From the NCBI RefSeq assembly GCF_024609765.1, contig NZ_JANFDG010000020.1:48367-112366 (forward strand): DNA of 64,000 bases, read 5' to 3'. Within the stretch, counting starts at the first letter, position 1. Each line of letters begins with the position of its first letter. This document shows positions 1 to 8,280 of the stretch, piece after piece. Made by a program: the position numbers and the translations under genes. The stretch comes from Shinella pollutisoli (GTDB taxonomy: Bacteria > Pseudomonadota > Alphaproteobacteria > Rhizobiales > Rhizobiaceae). The notes below the pieces were generated by a model. It ran no database searches and was not told the DNA's origin. It saw nothing but the letters and a program-made list of their open reading frames with translations.

Positions 1-2194
1 CGACGTCGACGATGAACGGCACCGAACGGAACGCCGCCTCGACCTTCCCCGCCACCGCGCGCCGCGTCGCCGCATCGGGGCCGTAGATCTCCGCAAGCAG
101 CGTCGCCATGACGGGCGGGCCGGGCGGCGGCTCGACGACCTTCAGGCTCGTTCCCGGCGGCACGGCGACCGCCTTTATCCGCTCGCGGATGTCGAGCGCG
201 ATGGCATGGCTGGAGCGGCTGCGCTCCGCCTTGGAGAGGAAATTGACGGCCACCTCGCCCATGTTCGGGTCCGCGCGGTAATAGGCGTGCCTGACCAGCC
301 CGTTGAAGTTGAAGGGCGCGGCGGTGCCGGCATGGGTCTGTACCGAGCGGACCTCGTCCATCTGCGTGACGATCCGGGCGACCGCCTGCGCGACCGCATC
401 CGTCTCCTCCACCGACGCACCCTCGGGAAGGTCGATCATCACGGCAAGCTCCGACTTGTTGTCGAAGGGCAGGAGCTTCACCGTCACGTCCTTGGTGTAG
501 AAGAGCGCGAGCGAGCCCAGCGTCAGCACGCCGACGGCAAGGAGGAACAGCCAGCTACGCGCCTTCGAGGCGAGGATCGGCCGGGCCGTCGCCGCGTAGA
601 GGCGGCCGAGCAGGCCGCCCCGGCCATGGTCGTCATGGGCGGCGACGGGCGGCCTGCCCGCCGCCTTGAGCATCAGCCAGGGCGTCACCGTCACGGCGAC
701 GAAGAAGGAGAAGATCATCGCGACCGACGCGTTCGCCGGGATCGGGCTCATGTAGGGGCCCATCATGCCGGAGACGAAGAGCATCGGCAGCAGGGCCGCG
801 ACCACCGTCAGCGTCGCGACGATGGTGGGGTTGCCGACCTCGGCGACGGCGGCGATCGCCGCATCCTTGCGGCTGCGCCCGTCGGCCATGCCCCAGTGGC
901 GGGCGATGTTCTCGATCACCACGATCGCGTCGTCGACGAGGATGCCGATGGAGAAGATCAGCGCGAACAGCGACACGCGGTTCAGCGTGTAGCCCATCGC
1001 CCAGGAGGAGAACAGCGTGAGCAGGATCGTCACCGGGATGACCACGGCGACGACCAGCGCCTCGCGCCGCCCGATCGCCAGCCAGACCAGCGCGATGATC
1101 GACACGGTCGCAAGGCCGAGATGATAGAGAAGCTCGTTCGCCTTCTCGTTCGCGGTCTCGCCGTAGTCGCGCGTGACCTCGACGGCGACGTTCTCCGGTA
1201 TCAGCGCGCCTTCCAGCTCATGCACACGGTGGAGGATCCTTTCCGCGACCGTCACGGCGTTGGCGCCCGCCCGCTTGGCGATCGCCAGCGTCACCGCGGG
1301 AACCCGGAGCGCCCCTGGCTCCGCGCGCGTCACGGTCGAGACCAGCACGTCGTCGGACGCCGTGACGAAATCGACGTTCGCGACGTCGCGGACATAGACG
1401 GGGCGGCCGTCGCGCGCGGTGACGAGCAGGTTGCCGATCTCGGCCGGCGTCTTCAAGGTCTCGCCGGCCACCAGCATCACCTGACCGCCGCCGTCGCGGA
1501 CCCGACCGGTCGGAAGCGCGCGGTTGGCGCCCTGCACCTTGCCGGCGAGCTGCTGCAGCGTCACGCCGGCAAGCGCCAGCCGGGCCGGATCGGGCGCGAT
1601 GCGGATGCGCTCGTCCGTCTCGCCGACGAGATAGGTGAGGCCGACATCGTCGATCTTGGCAAGCTCGTTGCGCAGCTCGCGGGCGATGCGGGTCAGCACG
1701 CCCGCGTCGACCGTCTCGGCGCCCTCCGGCCGGGGCGTCAGCGTCAGCGAGACGATCGCCACGTCGTCGATGCCGCGGCCGATGATCATCGGCTCGGGGA
1801 TGCCGGTCGGGATGCGGTCGAGGTTCGCCCGCACCTTGTCGTGCACGCGCAGCACCGCGGCATCCGACGAGGTGCCGACGAGGAAGCGCGCCGTCACCAG
1901 CACGCCGTCGTCCTGCGACTGCGAATAGACGTGCTCCACCCCGTCGATGCCCTTGACGATGGTTTCCAGCGGCTCGGCGACGAGCTTGACGGCATCCTCG
2001 GCGCGCAGGCCGTCGGCCCGCACGCGGATGTCGACCATCGGCACCGAGATCTGCGGCTCCTCCTCGCGCGGCAGCGAGATGAGGGCGATCAGGCCGAAGG
2101 CGAAGGCGGCGATGAGGAAGAGGGGCGTAAGCGGGGAGACGATGAAGGCGCGCGTCAGCGCACCGGCCAGGCCGTCGCGGTGGGCACCGGTCAT
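1..2194 (-). CDS. RND efflux transporter permease, AcrB type (3' end beyond the window)
   Basis: Inner-membrane proton-driven efflux pump subunit; 731 codons are visible and the C-terminus lies outside the left edge. The N-terminus has the usual short cytoplasmic leader and first membrane helix, followed by a periplasmic porter start with the family motif SLPREEEPQI. A membrane helix carries the paired proton-relay aspartates (ILVDDAIVV, about D421/D422), matching D407/D408 of AcrB. The ATG at 2194 overlaps the stop of the upstream membrane-fusion gene by four bases (ATGA), so the two are translationally coupled. Promoter and first gene (DUF2892) lie upstream near 3400. Substrate cannot be read from the sequence; no outer-membrane factor gene is visible. 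Family is certain, substrate unknown. Confidence 0.93.
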   Translation of the reverse strand, partial: MTGAHRDGLAGALTRAFIVSPLTPLFLIAAFAFGLIALISLPREEEPQISVPMVDIRVRADGLRAEDAVKLVAEPLETIVKGIDGVEHVYSQSQDDGVLVTARFLVGTSSDAAVLRVHDKVRANLDRIPTGIPEPMIIGRGIDDVAIVSLTLTPRPEGAETVDAGVLTRIARELRNELAKIDDVGLTYLVGETDERIRIAPDPARLALAGVTLQQLAGKVQGANRALPTGRVRDGGGQVMLVAGETLKTPAEIGNLLVTARDGRPVYVRDVANVDFVTASDDVLVSTVTRAEPGALRVPAVTLAIAKRAGANAVTVAERILHRVHELEGALIPENVAVEVTRDYGETANEKANELLYHLGLATVSIIALVWLAIGRREALVVAVVIPVTILLTLFSSWAMGYTLNRVSLFALIFSIGILVDDAIVVIENIARHWGMADGRSRKDAAIAAVAEVGNPTIVATLTVVAALLPMLFVSGMMGPYMSPIPANASVAMIFSFFVAVTVTPWLMLKAAGRPPVAAHDDHGRGGLLGRLYAATARPILASKARSWLFLLAVGVLTLGSLALFYTKDVTVKLLPFDNKSELAVMIDLPEGASVEETDAVAQAVARIVTQMDEVRSVQTHAGTAAPFNFNGLVRHAYYRADPNMGEVAVNFLSKAERSRSSHAIALDIRERIKAVAVPPGTSLKVVEPPPGPPVMATLLAEIYGPDAATRRAVAGKVEAAFRSVPFIVDV

Positions 2195-3153
2195 GGGACC
2201 TCCACGGTCTCGCCGGCCGCAAGGCCCGAGACGATCTCGACCAGGGCGGCGCCGCCCCGCTCGATGCGCTCGCCGACGACCACCGCACGCTCGCTCGTCG
2301 CCGCGCCGTCGCCGGCCCGCACGAAGTCGACGCCGTAGCGGTTCGCCACGGCCGCGGCCGGCACGAGGATCGCCTGCCGCTCGTCGACCGGAAGCTCGAC
2401 GAGGACCCGCGCATCGACGAAGGCGGTGTCGAGCGCATCCGCCTCCACGTCGGCGATCACGCGGCCGTTCTCGATCCGCGGATAGACCTTCGCCAGCCGG
2501 CCGGCGACCTCGCCGGCATCGGTGGTGACGCGGATCGCGGCCCCCTCACCGAGCGCGCGCGCATGGCGCTCGGGAACGGCGAGGCGGAGATAGAAGCCGC
2601 CGCCGCCGATCGTCGCGACCGGCTCGCCGCCCATGACCACGCCGCCCCTGGTGACCGGCGTCGCCAGCACCCGCCCGGAAAGCGGCGCGAGGACGTCGCC
2701 TTCCGCCTGCTGCTGCAGGACGACGGATTTCTGCGCCTCGGTCGCCGCGATCTGGTTGCGGGTGACGTCGACGTCGGTGCGCAGCTGATCAAGGCGCTGC
2801 GCCGTCGCCACGCCGCGCTGGGTGAGCGACCGGCCGCGCGCCAGCTCCGTTTCCGCCCGATCGAGCTGCGCCTTCAGCGCCGAGAGCTGCGCGTCGATCG
2901 CCGCGACCTGGAAGGCGAGCTTTTCGTCGCTGACGGAAGCGATCGTCTCGCCCGCCGCGACGGTATCGCCCTCGGTGACGAGCAGCTCGACGACCGTGCC
3001 GCCGATCCGCGCCCGGGCCGGCACGACGTTGCGCGCCTCGATCCGGCCGTAGACGGCCTTCCACTCCGTCACCGGCACGGGCTCGACGATGATCGTGCCG
3101 GCAAGCGCCGTCGATCCGGCAAGCGCGAACAGCAGGGAGAAAAGCAGGCGCAT
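2191..3153 (-). CDS. RND efflux periplasmic adaptor (membrane-fusion protein, HlyD/AcrA family)
   Basis: 320-residue periplasmic adaptor that links the inner-membrane RND pump to an outer-membrane channel. It begins with a cleavable signal peptide (MRLLFSLLFALAGSTALAG), then a barrel-sandwich/lipoyl-like half (GGTVVELLVTEGDTV), an alpha-helical hairpin rich in Q, A and L at about residues 70-130, the second lipoyl half (LAPLSGRV) and a beta-barrel region ending in GLAAGETVEVP. The ATG at 3153 was chosen because it starts the signal peptide; the open frame continues upstream to about 3612 but that extension runs through the DUF2892 gene and a repeat. Co-transcribed between the DUF2892 gene and the permease. 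Confidence 0.92.
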   Translation of the reverse strand: MRLLFSLLFALAGSTALAGTIIVEPVPVTEWKAVYGRIEARNVVPARARIGGTVVELLVTEGDTVAAGETIASVSDEKLAFQVAAIDAQLSALKAQLDRAETELARGRSLTQRGVATAQRLDQLRTDVDVTRNQIAATEAQKSVVLQQQAEGDVLAPLSGRVLATPVTRGGVVMGGEPVATIGGGGFYLRLAVPERHARALGEGAAIRVTTDAGEVAGRLAKVYPRIENGRVIADVEADALDTAFVDARVLVELPVDERQAILVPAAAVANRYGVDFVRAGDGAATSERAVVVGERIERGGAALVEIVSGLAAGETVEVP

Positions 3154-3161
3154 CGGGAACC

Positions 3162-3362
3162 TCAGAACGCCGTCCCCGGCTTCACGCCGAGCCGGCGCAT
3201 CACCATCGCCGCCGGGCAGAAGCCGGTGAAGGCCGACTGCAGCATGTTGGCGCCGACGAAGACCGTCAGCCAGACGAAGTAGGGCGAGACCCAGACGGTC
3301 AGCGCGACGGACAGAAGCACCATGATGCCGGCGAAGGCGAGGACGGAACGGTCGAGGGTCAT
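3162..3362 (-). CDS. DUF2892 (YgaP-type) small inner-membrane protein
   Basis: 66 residues with two predicted membrane helices (AFAGIMVLLSVALTV and YFVWLTVFVGANML) followed by the conserved FTGFCPAAMVMRRLGVK segment typical of DUF2892, the membrane portion of YgaP-like proteins. First gene of the efflux operon; a good ribosome site (AAGGAGA) precedes the ATG. In other alphaproteobacteria DUF2892 genes often sit in ArsR/BigR-controlled sulfide-response operons, but no rhodanese, sulfur dioxygenase or ArsR gene is present here, so a sulfur link is only a suggestion. The protein's biochemical role is unknown. Confidence 0.88.
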   Translation of the reverse strand: MTLDRSVLAFAGIMVLLSVALTVWVSPYFVWLTVFVGANMLQSAFTGFCPAAMVMRRLGVKPGTAF

Positions 3363-3393
3363 TGCATGTCTCCTTCAAAACAATGTATCTACC

Positions 3394-3421
3394 AATATAC
3401 GAATTTCCGTAAGTATTGCAA
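3394..3421 (-). promoter_or_regulatory. Promoter of the DUF2892-MFP-RND operon with possible operator
   Basis: On the minus strand a -35-like TTGCAA (3416-3421) and a -10 TATATT (3394-3399) are separated by 16 bases, about 30 bases upstream of the DUF2892 start. The spacer holds an imperfect inverted repeat TACGgaaattCGTA (3398-3411), which could be a repressor operator. The AT-rich character stands out from the surrounding GC-rich DNA. Confidence 0.55.
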
Positions 3422-3517
3422 GTGAACGACCGACGCCTTGTTCGGAGCGGATTTACAGCGGCGAAACGTGGCCGATCTCTCTTACGTTTATGAGATGCGC
3501 GGCTTTGCCCTCGCCCT

Positions 3518-3650
3518 AACTCTCTCCCCGCAAGCGGGGAGAGGAGACCTGCCCTGCGAAACGGTGGCGTTTCGGGAAAACGATACGGCAAACCCCTTCT
3601 CCCTGCAGCCAAGGAGAAGGTGGCCGGCAGGCCGGATGAGAGGCAGCATC
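3518..3650. repeat. RIME-like rhizobial intergenic palindromic repeat
   Basis: Two nested hairpins fill most of the gap between the efflux promoter and nosX. The first has a 10-bp stem (CTCTCCCCGC / GCGGGGAGAG, 3522-3543) with a 2-base loop. The second has CCTTCTCC / GGAGAAGG (3595-3620) followed by GGCCGGCAGGCCGGATGAG. The same vocabulary recurs at 21657-21728. This matches the rhizobial intergenic mosaic element (RIME) pattern. The position between the divergently placed efflux promoter and the end of the nos operon suggests a terminator-like or mRNA-end role. No gene is visible in 3422-3675. Confidence 0.7.
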
Positions 3651-3675
3651 ACCCAACGACCCGATGGGCGGCCTC

Positions 3676-4647
3676 TCAGCCGATGTGTCGATAGCCCCCG
3701 GCCCGGTCGTAGAGGTGAACCTCCACACCCGCCGGCAGCGCGGCGGCGATATCCTCGGCGCGCATGAAGCTGAAGGCGGTCGAGAGCGCGTCGGCTCCCG
3801 CGGCGGTCGGCGCGACGACGCTGACGCTGCGATAGCGGTCCGCCGCCGTGCCGCTCCGCGGATCGATGAGGTGGCAGGGCGAGCCGGGGCCGGCGAAGCG
3901 GAAGCCGTCGGTGCCCGACGTCGCCATCGCCCGGTCGACGAGGTCGACGCGTGCCGCCGTTCCGGCGATGCCGGCGCGCCAGGGCGTGCCGTCGCCGCGC
4001 GGGCCGAGCGCGCGGATCTCGCCGAGATCGGCAAGCGTATGCTCGACGCCGCCGGCGCGCAGCAGCGCGATCGCCCGGTCCGTGATGTAGCCCTGGGCGA
4101 TACCGTTCAGCGTCAGCGCCATGCCGGGGACGCGAAAGGCGATGCGGTTGCCGTCGAAGGCGACGCGGTCGAGCCCGACGCGCGTCAGGGCCGTGCCGAT
4201 CTCCCGCGGCGATGGCCCGGCCGGATCGGCCTCCGGCGCCGCGAAATGGCGGGCGTAGAGCGTCCACAACGGCTGGATGGTCGGATCGAACAGCCCGCCG
4301 CTCAGGCGCCAGGCGGCGCGGCTTTCCTCCAGCACCGCCACCAGCTCCGGCGGCGGATCGGCGAGCGCGCCGTTGGCGTTGAGCACGTTCAGGGCGGAAT
4401 CGGGTATATAGAGGCTGAAGATGCGCTCCAGCCGGTCGATCTCGACGACGATGCGCCGGATCAGCCGCTCGGCCTGCTCCCGGTCCGGGTGATGCAGGAT
4501 CAGCTCCGCCGGTGCGCCGAGCGCGCGCCCGTGCCAGCGCACCGCCTGCGGCGCGGCGCGGGCGGGCCCGCCGAGCGGCAGCAGCGCGAACCCCGCGGCT
4601 GCGGCGGAGATGCCGAGGAAGCGGCGGCGGGAGATATCTGCGCCCAT
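3676..4647 (-). CDS. nosX: NosX, ApbE-family FAD:protein FMN transferase
   Basis: 323-residue exported flavin transferase expected to attach FMN covalently to the periplasmic FMN-binding domain of NosR. The N-terminus has a twin-arginine signal (SRRRFLG, residues 6-12) with a hydrophobic stretch ending in an ARA cleavage site. ApbE hallmarks follow: LTLNGIAQGYITDRA, the LGEIRALG segment, ATSGTDGFR and HLIDPRSG near the end. The ATG at 4647 was chosen because it begins the Tat signal; it is two bases from the nosL stop. Last gene of the nos operon, so its retention suggests that NosR maturation is intact. Confidence 0.92.
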   Translation of the reverse strand: MGADISRRRFLGISAAAAGFALLPLGGPARAAPQAVRWHGRALGAPAELILHHPDREQAERLIRRIVVEIDRLERIFSLYIPDSALNVLNANGALADPPPELVAVLEESRAAWRLSGGLFDPTIQPLWTLYARHFAAPEADPAGPSPREIGTALTRVGLDRVAFDGNRIAFRVPGMALTLNGIAQGYITDRAIALLRAGGVEHTLADLGEIRALGPRGDGTPWRAGIAGTAARVDLVDRAMATSGTDGFRFAGPGSPCHLIDPRSGTAADRYRSVSVVAPTAAGADALSTAFSFMRAEDIAAALPAGVEVHLYDRAGGYRHIG

Positions 4648-4649
4648 GA

Positions 4650-5186
4650 TCAATGCTCCGTTGCGTGCGGTTGCGGCTCCGCCGTATCGTCGGTCTCCTC
4701 CCCGCCGCCCAGCACGTAGGCGGGCGGGATGCCGGAGAAATCGACGACCTCGCCGCCGTTCTCGCGGGCGAAATCGAGCGCCGCTTCGCGCGTCGAGAAG
4801 GGGATTGCCTCGGCGACGCCCATGCCGCCGAGCCGAGCGCTGCCGATCACGTAGAAGGCGGCGCGGGCGTCGATCCAGTTTTCCGCGCCGGGCTTTTCCC
4901 AGCTTTCGGCCGCGGCCATGTCGGAGACGTAGATCGCGGCGATGTTCTTCGGCTCGTCGGGCAGGAGGGTGAAGGCGACCGCGTCGCGCGCCGAGGAGAA
5001 CCAGATCGGCTCGGGAATCTGCGACAGGATGATCTGTCCCTTCGGGCCGTCGTGCTCCAGCACGTTCATGCCGCAATAGCGGCCGATCGCCTCCTCGTCG
5101 AGGGCGAAGGGCTTGGGCGCTTCCTCCTGCGGCTGCGAGCAGGCGGCGAGCACGACGAACGCCAGCGTTGCGAGGATGCGCATCAT
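4650..5186 (-). CDS. nosL: NosL copper-binding lipoprotein
   Basis: 178-residue lipoprotein that supplies Cu(I) for the CuZ centre of nitrous-oxide reductase. A lipobox (VLAAC, Cys16) ends the signal peptide. The NosL metal motif CGMN is at residues 38-41, and the Met-rich and Trp-rich core (IWFSSARDAVAF) follows. The start overlaps the nosY stop by four bases; a second in-frame ATG lies immediately after the first. The C-terminal tail is acidic and His-containing (EETDDTAEPQPHATEH). Confidence 0.93.
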   Translation of the reverse strand: MMRILATLAFVVLAACSQPQEEAPKPFALDEEAIGRYCGMNVLEHDGPKGQIILSQIPEPIWFSSARDAVAFTLLPDEPKNIAAIYVSDMAAAESWEKPGAENWIDARAAFYVIGSARLGGMGVAEAIPFSTREAALDFARENGGEVVDFSGIPPAYVLGGGEETDDTAEPQPHATEH

Positions 5187-6007
5187 GCCTCCCTCCGCGA
5201 AAAGACCAGCATGGCGGCGGCAAGCGGCAGCACCGTCCAGAGGAGGAGTGCCGCGAGCAATGCCGGCGCGCCGAGCGAGGCGACCTCCGCCATGCCGCCC
5301 ATGCCGGAGATCGCCCCCGCCCCGCCGCCGAGATTGACGAGCCGGTAGGCGTCTGTGGGGTTGAGCAGCAGCAGGGCGTCGAGCAGCCCGGCCGTGACCG
5401 TGCGGCCCTGGTCCGCCACGAGCAGGCCGAGCAGCGCCGTGTCGTAGACCAGCACGAAGACGAGCCAGACGCCGACGGCGATGCCGCCGGCCGTGCCCCG
5501 CTCGCCGGCGAGCACGCTGACGAGATAGCCGATGGCGACGAAGACCGCGCCGAGCAGCACGGAGGAACCGATCAGCCGCGCGAAGGCCGGCCAGCCCGCC
5601 GCGAGGCCGGAACCGCCGGTGGCGGCGAGCGCCAGCGCCGCCGCGCCGTAGCCGACGAGGGTGGCGAAGGCGAGGATCGCCAGATGCCCGACGAACTTGC
5701 CGACGATCACCTGCCAGCGCGCCAGCGGATAGCTTAGCAGGAGGAGCAGCGTGCCGCGCTCCGCCTCGCCGACGATGGCGTCATGCGAGATCAGGAGCGC
5801 GATCAGCGGCACGAGGAACACCGACAGGCTCGACAGGCTGACGACGACCACGTCGAGCGCGCTCGCCCCGACATTGCCGGTTGGCGCGCTGCCGAGGAAG
5901 GTCAGCGTCAGCGCCAGCGTCGCCAGCAGCAGCGTGGTCGCGAGCACCCAGCGGTTGCGCAGGCCCTCCTGGATCTCCTTGCGCGCGATGACGAGGATGG
6001 TTCTCAT
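5183..6007 (-). CDS. nosY: NosY, ABC-type permease for NosZ maturation
   Basis: 274-residue integral membrane protein with six predicted helices, the membrane half of the NosFY ABC transporter that works with NosD in assembly of the CuZ site. It starts MRTILVIARKEIQEGLRNRW, the usual ABC-2 coupling helix, then shows hydrophobic segments with the EAERGTLLLLLSYPL motif conserved in NosY. It overlaps nosF upstream and nosL downstream by four bases each, indicating tight translational coupling. Confidence 0.94.
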   Translation of the reverse strand: MRTILVIARKEIQEGLRNRWVLATTLLLATLALTLTFLGSAPTGNVGASALDVVVVSLSSLSVFLVPLIALLISHDAIVGEAERGTLLLLLSYPLARWQVIVGKFVGHLAILAFATLVGYGAAALALAATGGSGLAAGWPAFARLIGSSVLLGAVFVAIGYLVSVLAGERGTAGGIAVGVWLVFVLVYDTALLGLLVADQGRTVTAGLLDALLLLNPTDAYRLVNLGGGAGAISGMGGMAEVASLGAPALLAALLLWTVLPLAAAMLVFSRREA

Positions 6008-6906
6008 CGGCCGGCCTCCCGCTGCCTGTCCTGGAAATGGGCATAGAGCTCGTCGAGCGTCGGCGGCGTCACGTCGAGGTCGGCGATCTCCGCGCCGACG
6101 GCCGCGCGCAGCAGCGCCACCTTCTCTTCCGGCGCGGCATCGATCTCCAGCATGTGGCCGTTGACCGGGCGCCAGCCGGCGCCACCGTCGAGCCGCCGCT
6201 TCTCGCCCTCGGCGAGCCGCACGCGGATGCGGGTCGGAAGCCGGGCGATGCCGCGCAGCGCATCCAGCGTGCCGTCCGCGATCTTCACGCCCTGCCCCAT
6301 GATGACGATGTGGTCGGCCCGGCCCTCCAGCTCGGAGAGCGCGTGCGAGGAAAGCAGGATGGTCGCCCCGCCCGCGCGCAATTCGTCGAGGAAGCCGTAG
6401 AAGTCGCGCCGGAGCGCCGGGTCGAGCCCCGTGGTCGGCTCGTCGAGCAGCAGCACCTGCGGCGCGCCGATCAGCGCCTGCGCCAGCCCCAGCCGCTGGC
6501 GCATGCCCTTGGAATAGGTGCGCACGCGCCGGTCGGCGGCCGCCGAAAGCCCGACGCGGTCGAGGAGCTCGGCGACCTGGCGGGAGGGCGCGCGCTTCAG
6601 CGCGGCGTAGAAGGACAGCGTCTCGCGGCCGGTCAGCGCCGGATTGAAGGAGACGTTCTCCGGCAGGTAGCCGAGCCGGGCGCGCACGGTAGGATCGGCC
6701 GCCGGATCGCCGCCCAGCACCCGCACGGTGCCCGAGGTCGGACGGATGAGACCGAGCATCAGCTTGATGAGCGTCGTCTTGCCCGCACCGTTGTGGCCGA
6801 CCAGCGCGACGATCTCGCCCTCGGCGAGCGAAAAGGAGACGTCGCGCACGGCCTGCACGGCGCCGAAGGACTTCGATACGGCGTTGATTTCGATCCGGTG
6901 TGTCAT
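6004..6906 (-). CDS. nosF: NosF, ABC ATPase for NosZ maturation
   Basis: 300-residue cytoplasmic ATPase partner of NosY. Walker A GHNGAGKTT (about residues 36-44), signature YSKGMRQRL, Walker B VLLLDEPTTGLDP and the switch histidine LLSSHAL are all intact. The real ATG at 6906 overlaps the nosD stop (ATGA); the open frame extends far upstream but only through nosD in another phase. The C-terminal ~80 residues are the extra domain found in NosF-like ATPases. Confidence 0.94.
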   Translation of the reverse strand: MTHRIEINAVSKSFGAVQAVRDVSFSLAEGEIVALVGHNGAGKTTLIKLMLGLIRPTSGTVRVLGGDPAADPTVRARLGYLPENVSFNPALTGRETLSFYAALKRAPSRQVAELLDRVGLSAAADRRVRTYSKGMRQRLGLAQALIGAPQVLLLDEPTTGLDPALRRDFYGFLDELRAGGATILLSSHALSELEGRADHIVIMGQGVKIADGTLDALRGIARLPTRIRVRLAEGEKRRLDGGAGWRPVNGHMLEIDAAPEEKVALLRAAVGAEIADLDVTPPTLDELYAHFQDRQREAGR

Positions 6907-8279
6907 TGTATCTCGGTCCCTTCGTCCGGCGGGGCCATCAGCGGCCGGCTGTCGACCACGCCGCCCGGCAGGAGCGCCGGGAACTGGCTCTGGGCCCAGC
7001 GGATGACCTGCACCGCGGGGCTGTTGATGAGGATCTTCGCCTGCGGCGCGGTCCACAGCACCCGGTCGACGAGGTCGTTCGGCCGGTAGGGGCTGTCGGC
7101 GATGCCGTCGCCGTCGAGGTCGAAGGCGGGGTTGTCGCTCCAGTAGTTGCCGCGCCCGTCCGCCGACCAGTCGAGGTGGCGCGTGCCGACATACTTGACC
7201 TGGTTGCGGTTGCCGACGAAGGCGTTGCCAGTCATGCGGTTGCCCTCGGAGCCGGCGGTGAAATGGATGCCGATCGCGCAGTTCTCGAAGCGGTTGCCGG
7301 AGAAGGCGTTGCGGTTGGCATTGTAGATGAACACGCATTTTTCCGGGCCGAGGCGCATGCCGCCTTTGTCCTGCGCGCCGGTCGGCTGTGCATCGATCCC
7401 GTGCGAATCGGCCTGCCGGCCGGCATTGGTCCAGCGCGAGACCGGCTGCAGGCGGCCGTAGACGCGGTTGCCGGAGACCTCGGAGCCCTTCGCCGTGTTG
7501 AGGACGAGCCCGTGGTCGCGGTCGCCGTCGGAGACGTTGCCCCGGATCGTCAGCCGGTCGGAATACATGATGGCATAGCCGACGGAATTGCCGGTCGAGA
7601 CGTTGCCGGAAATCTCGCTGTCGTTGGTGTACATGTAGTGGACGGCGAAGCGCAGGCCGGAAAAGCGGTTGCCGGAGAAGACGTTGTCGCGGCTGGCATT
7701 GGTGAAGATGCCGTCGCGGCCGAAGCGGATGTCGTTGCCGATCACCCTGGCGCCCGGCGCGTTCCAGAGATGCACGCCGTTGCCGGCCTCCGCCGAGCGT
7801 CCCCCCTCGCGCAGGCCCTCGATGCGGTTTTCGCGCACCAGCGCCTCCTTCGCGCCGTGGATGTAGACGCCGTAGAGGTTGCCGAGCACGGCATTGTCCT
7901 CGACGACCGCGCCGGTCGCCGTCTTCGCGAGGAACACGCCGGAATCGAGCGTGCCGATATCCCGGCCCGACCCCGTGATCGTCAGGCCGCGCACGACCGC
8001 ACCCGGCGCCGTGACGGTCACGACGCTGCCCGTGCCGTTGCCGGCAAGGACCGCGCCGGCCTCGCCTTCCAGCGACAGCGCCGTGGCGATGGTGACGGGG
8101 CCTTCGTGCTCGCCGGGGCCGAGCCGGATCGTGTCGCCCGGCCGGGCGGCGTCGAGGATCGACTGCAGGCTTCCCGCGCCGGCGGCGACGGAAACCGTCT
8201 CCGCCCGCGCGGACAGGGGTGCGAGGGCGGCCAACAGGGCCGCCACCGCGATTCTCGTCATGGCGGGTTTCGCCGTCAC
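6903..8279 (-). CDS. nosD: NosD periplasmic right-handed beta-helix protein
   Basis: About 458-residue exported protein made of parallel beta-helix (CASH) repeats; many turns show the N-x-F-S-G-N-R-F pattern (NVFSGNRFSGL, NAFSGNRFENC). NosD delivers or guides sulfur/copper during CuZ assembly with NosFY. A signal peptide ends LSARA. The start is uncertain: GTG at 8279 is preceded by AGGCGG, while an in-frame ATG at 8261 (MTRIAVAALL) would give 452 residues and the same mature protein. It lies immediately after nosZ. Confidence 0.92.
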   Translation of the reverse strand: MTAKPAMTRIAVAALLAALAPLSARAETVSVAAGAGSLQSILDAARPGDTIRLGPGEHEGPVTIATALSLEGEAGAVLAGNGTGSVVTVTAPGAVVRGLTITGSGRDIGTLDSGVFLAKTATGAVVEDNAVLGNLYGVYIHGAKEALVRENRIEGLREGGRSAEAGNGVHLWNAPGARVIGNDIRFGRDGIFTNASRDNVFSGNRFSGLRFAVHYMYTNDSEISGNVSTGNSVGYAIMYSDRLTIRGNVSDGDRDHGLVLNTAKGSEVSGNRVYGRLQPVSRWTNAGRQADSHGIDAQPTGAQDKGGMRLGPEKCVFIYNANRNAFSGNRFENCAIGIHFTAGSEGNRMTGNAFVGNRNQVKYVGTRHLDWSADGRGNYWSDNPAFDLDGDGIADSPYRPNDLVDRVLWTAPQAKILINSPAVQVIRWAQSQFPALLPGGVVDSRPLMAPPDEGTEIQ

Positions 8280-8280
8280 G

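Noticed and set aside
206..2338. Plus-strand open frame of 710 codons opposite the RND permease
   Set aside because: The minus strand carries the intact RND motifs; the plus product is arginine/histidine-rich without a family.
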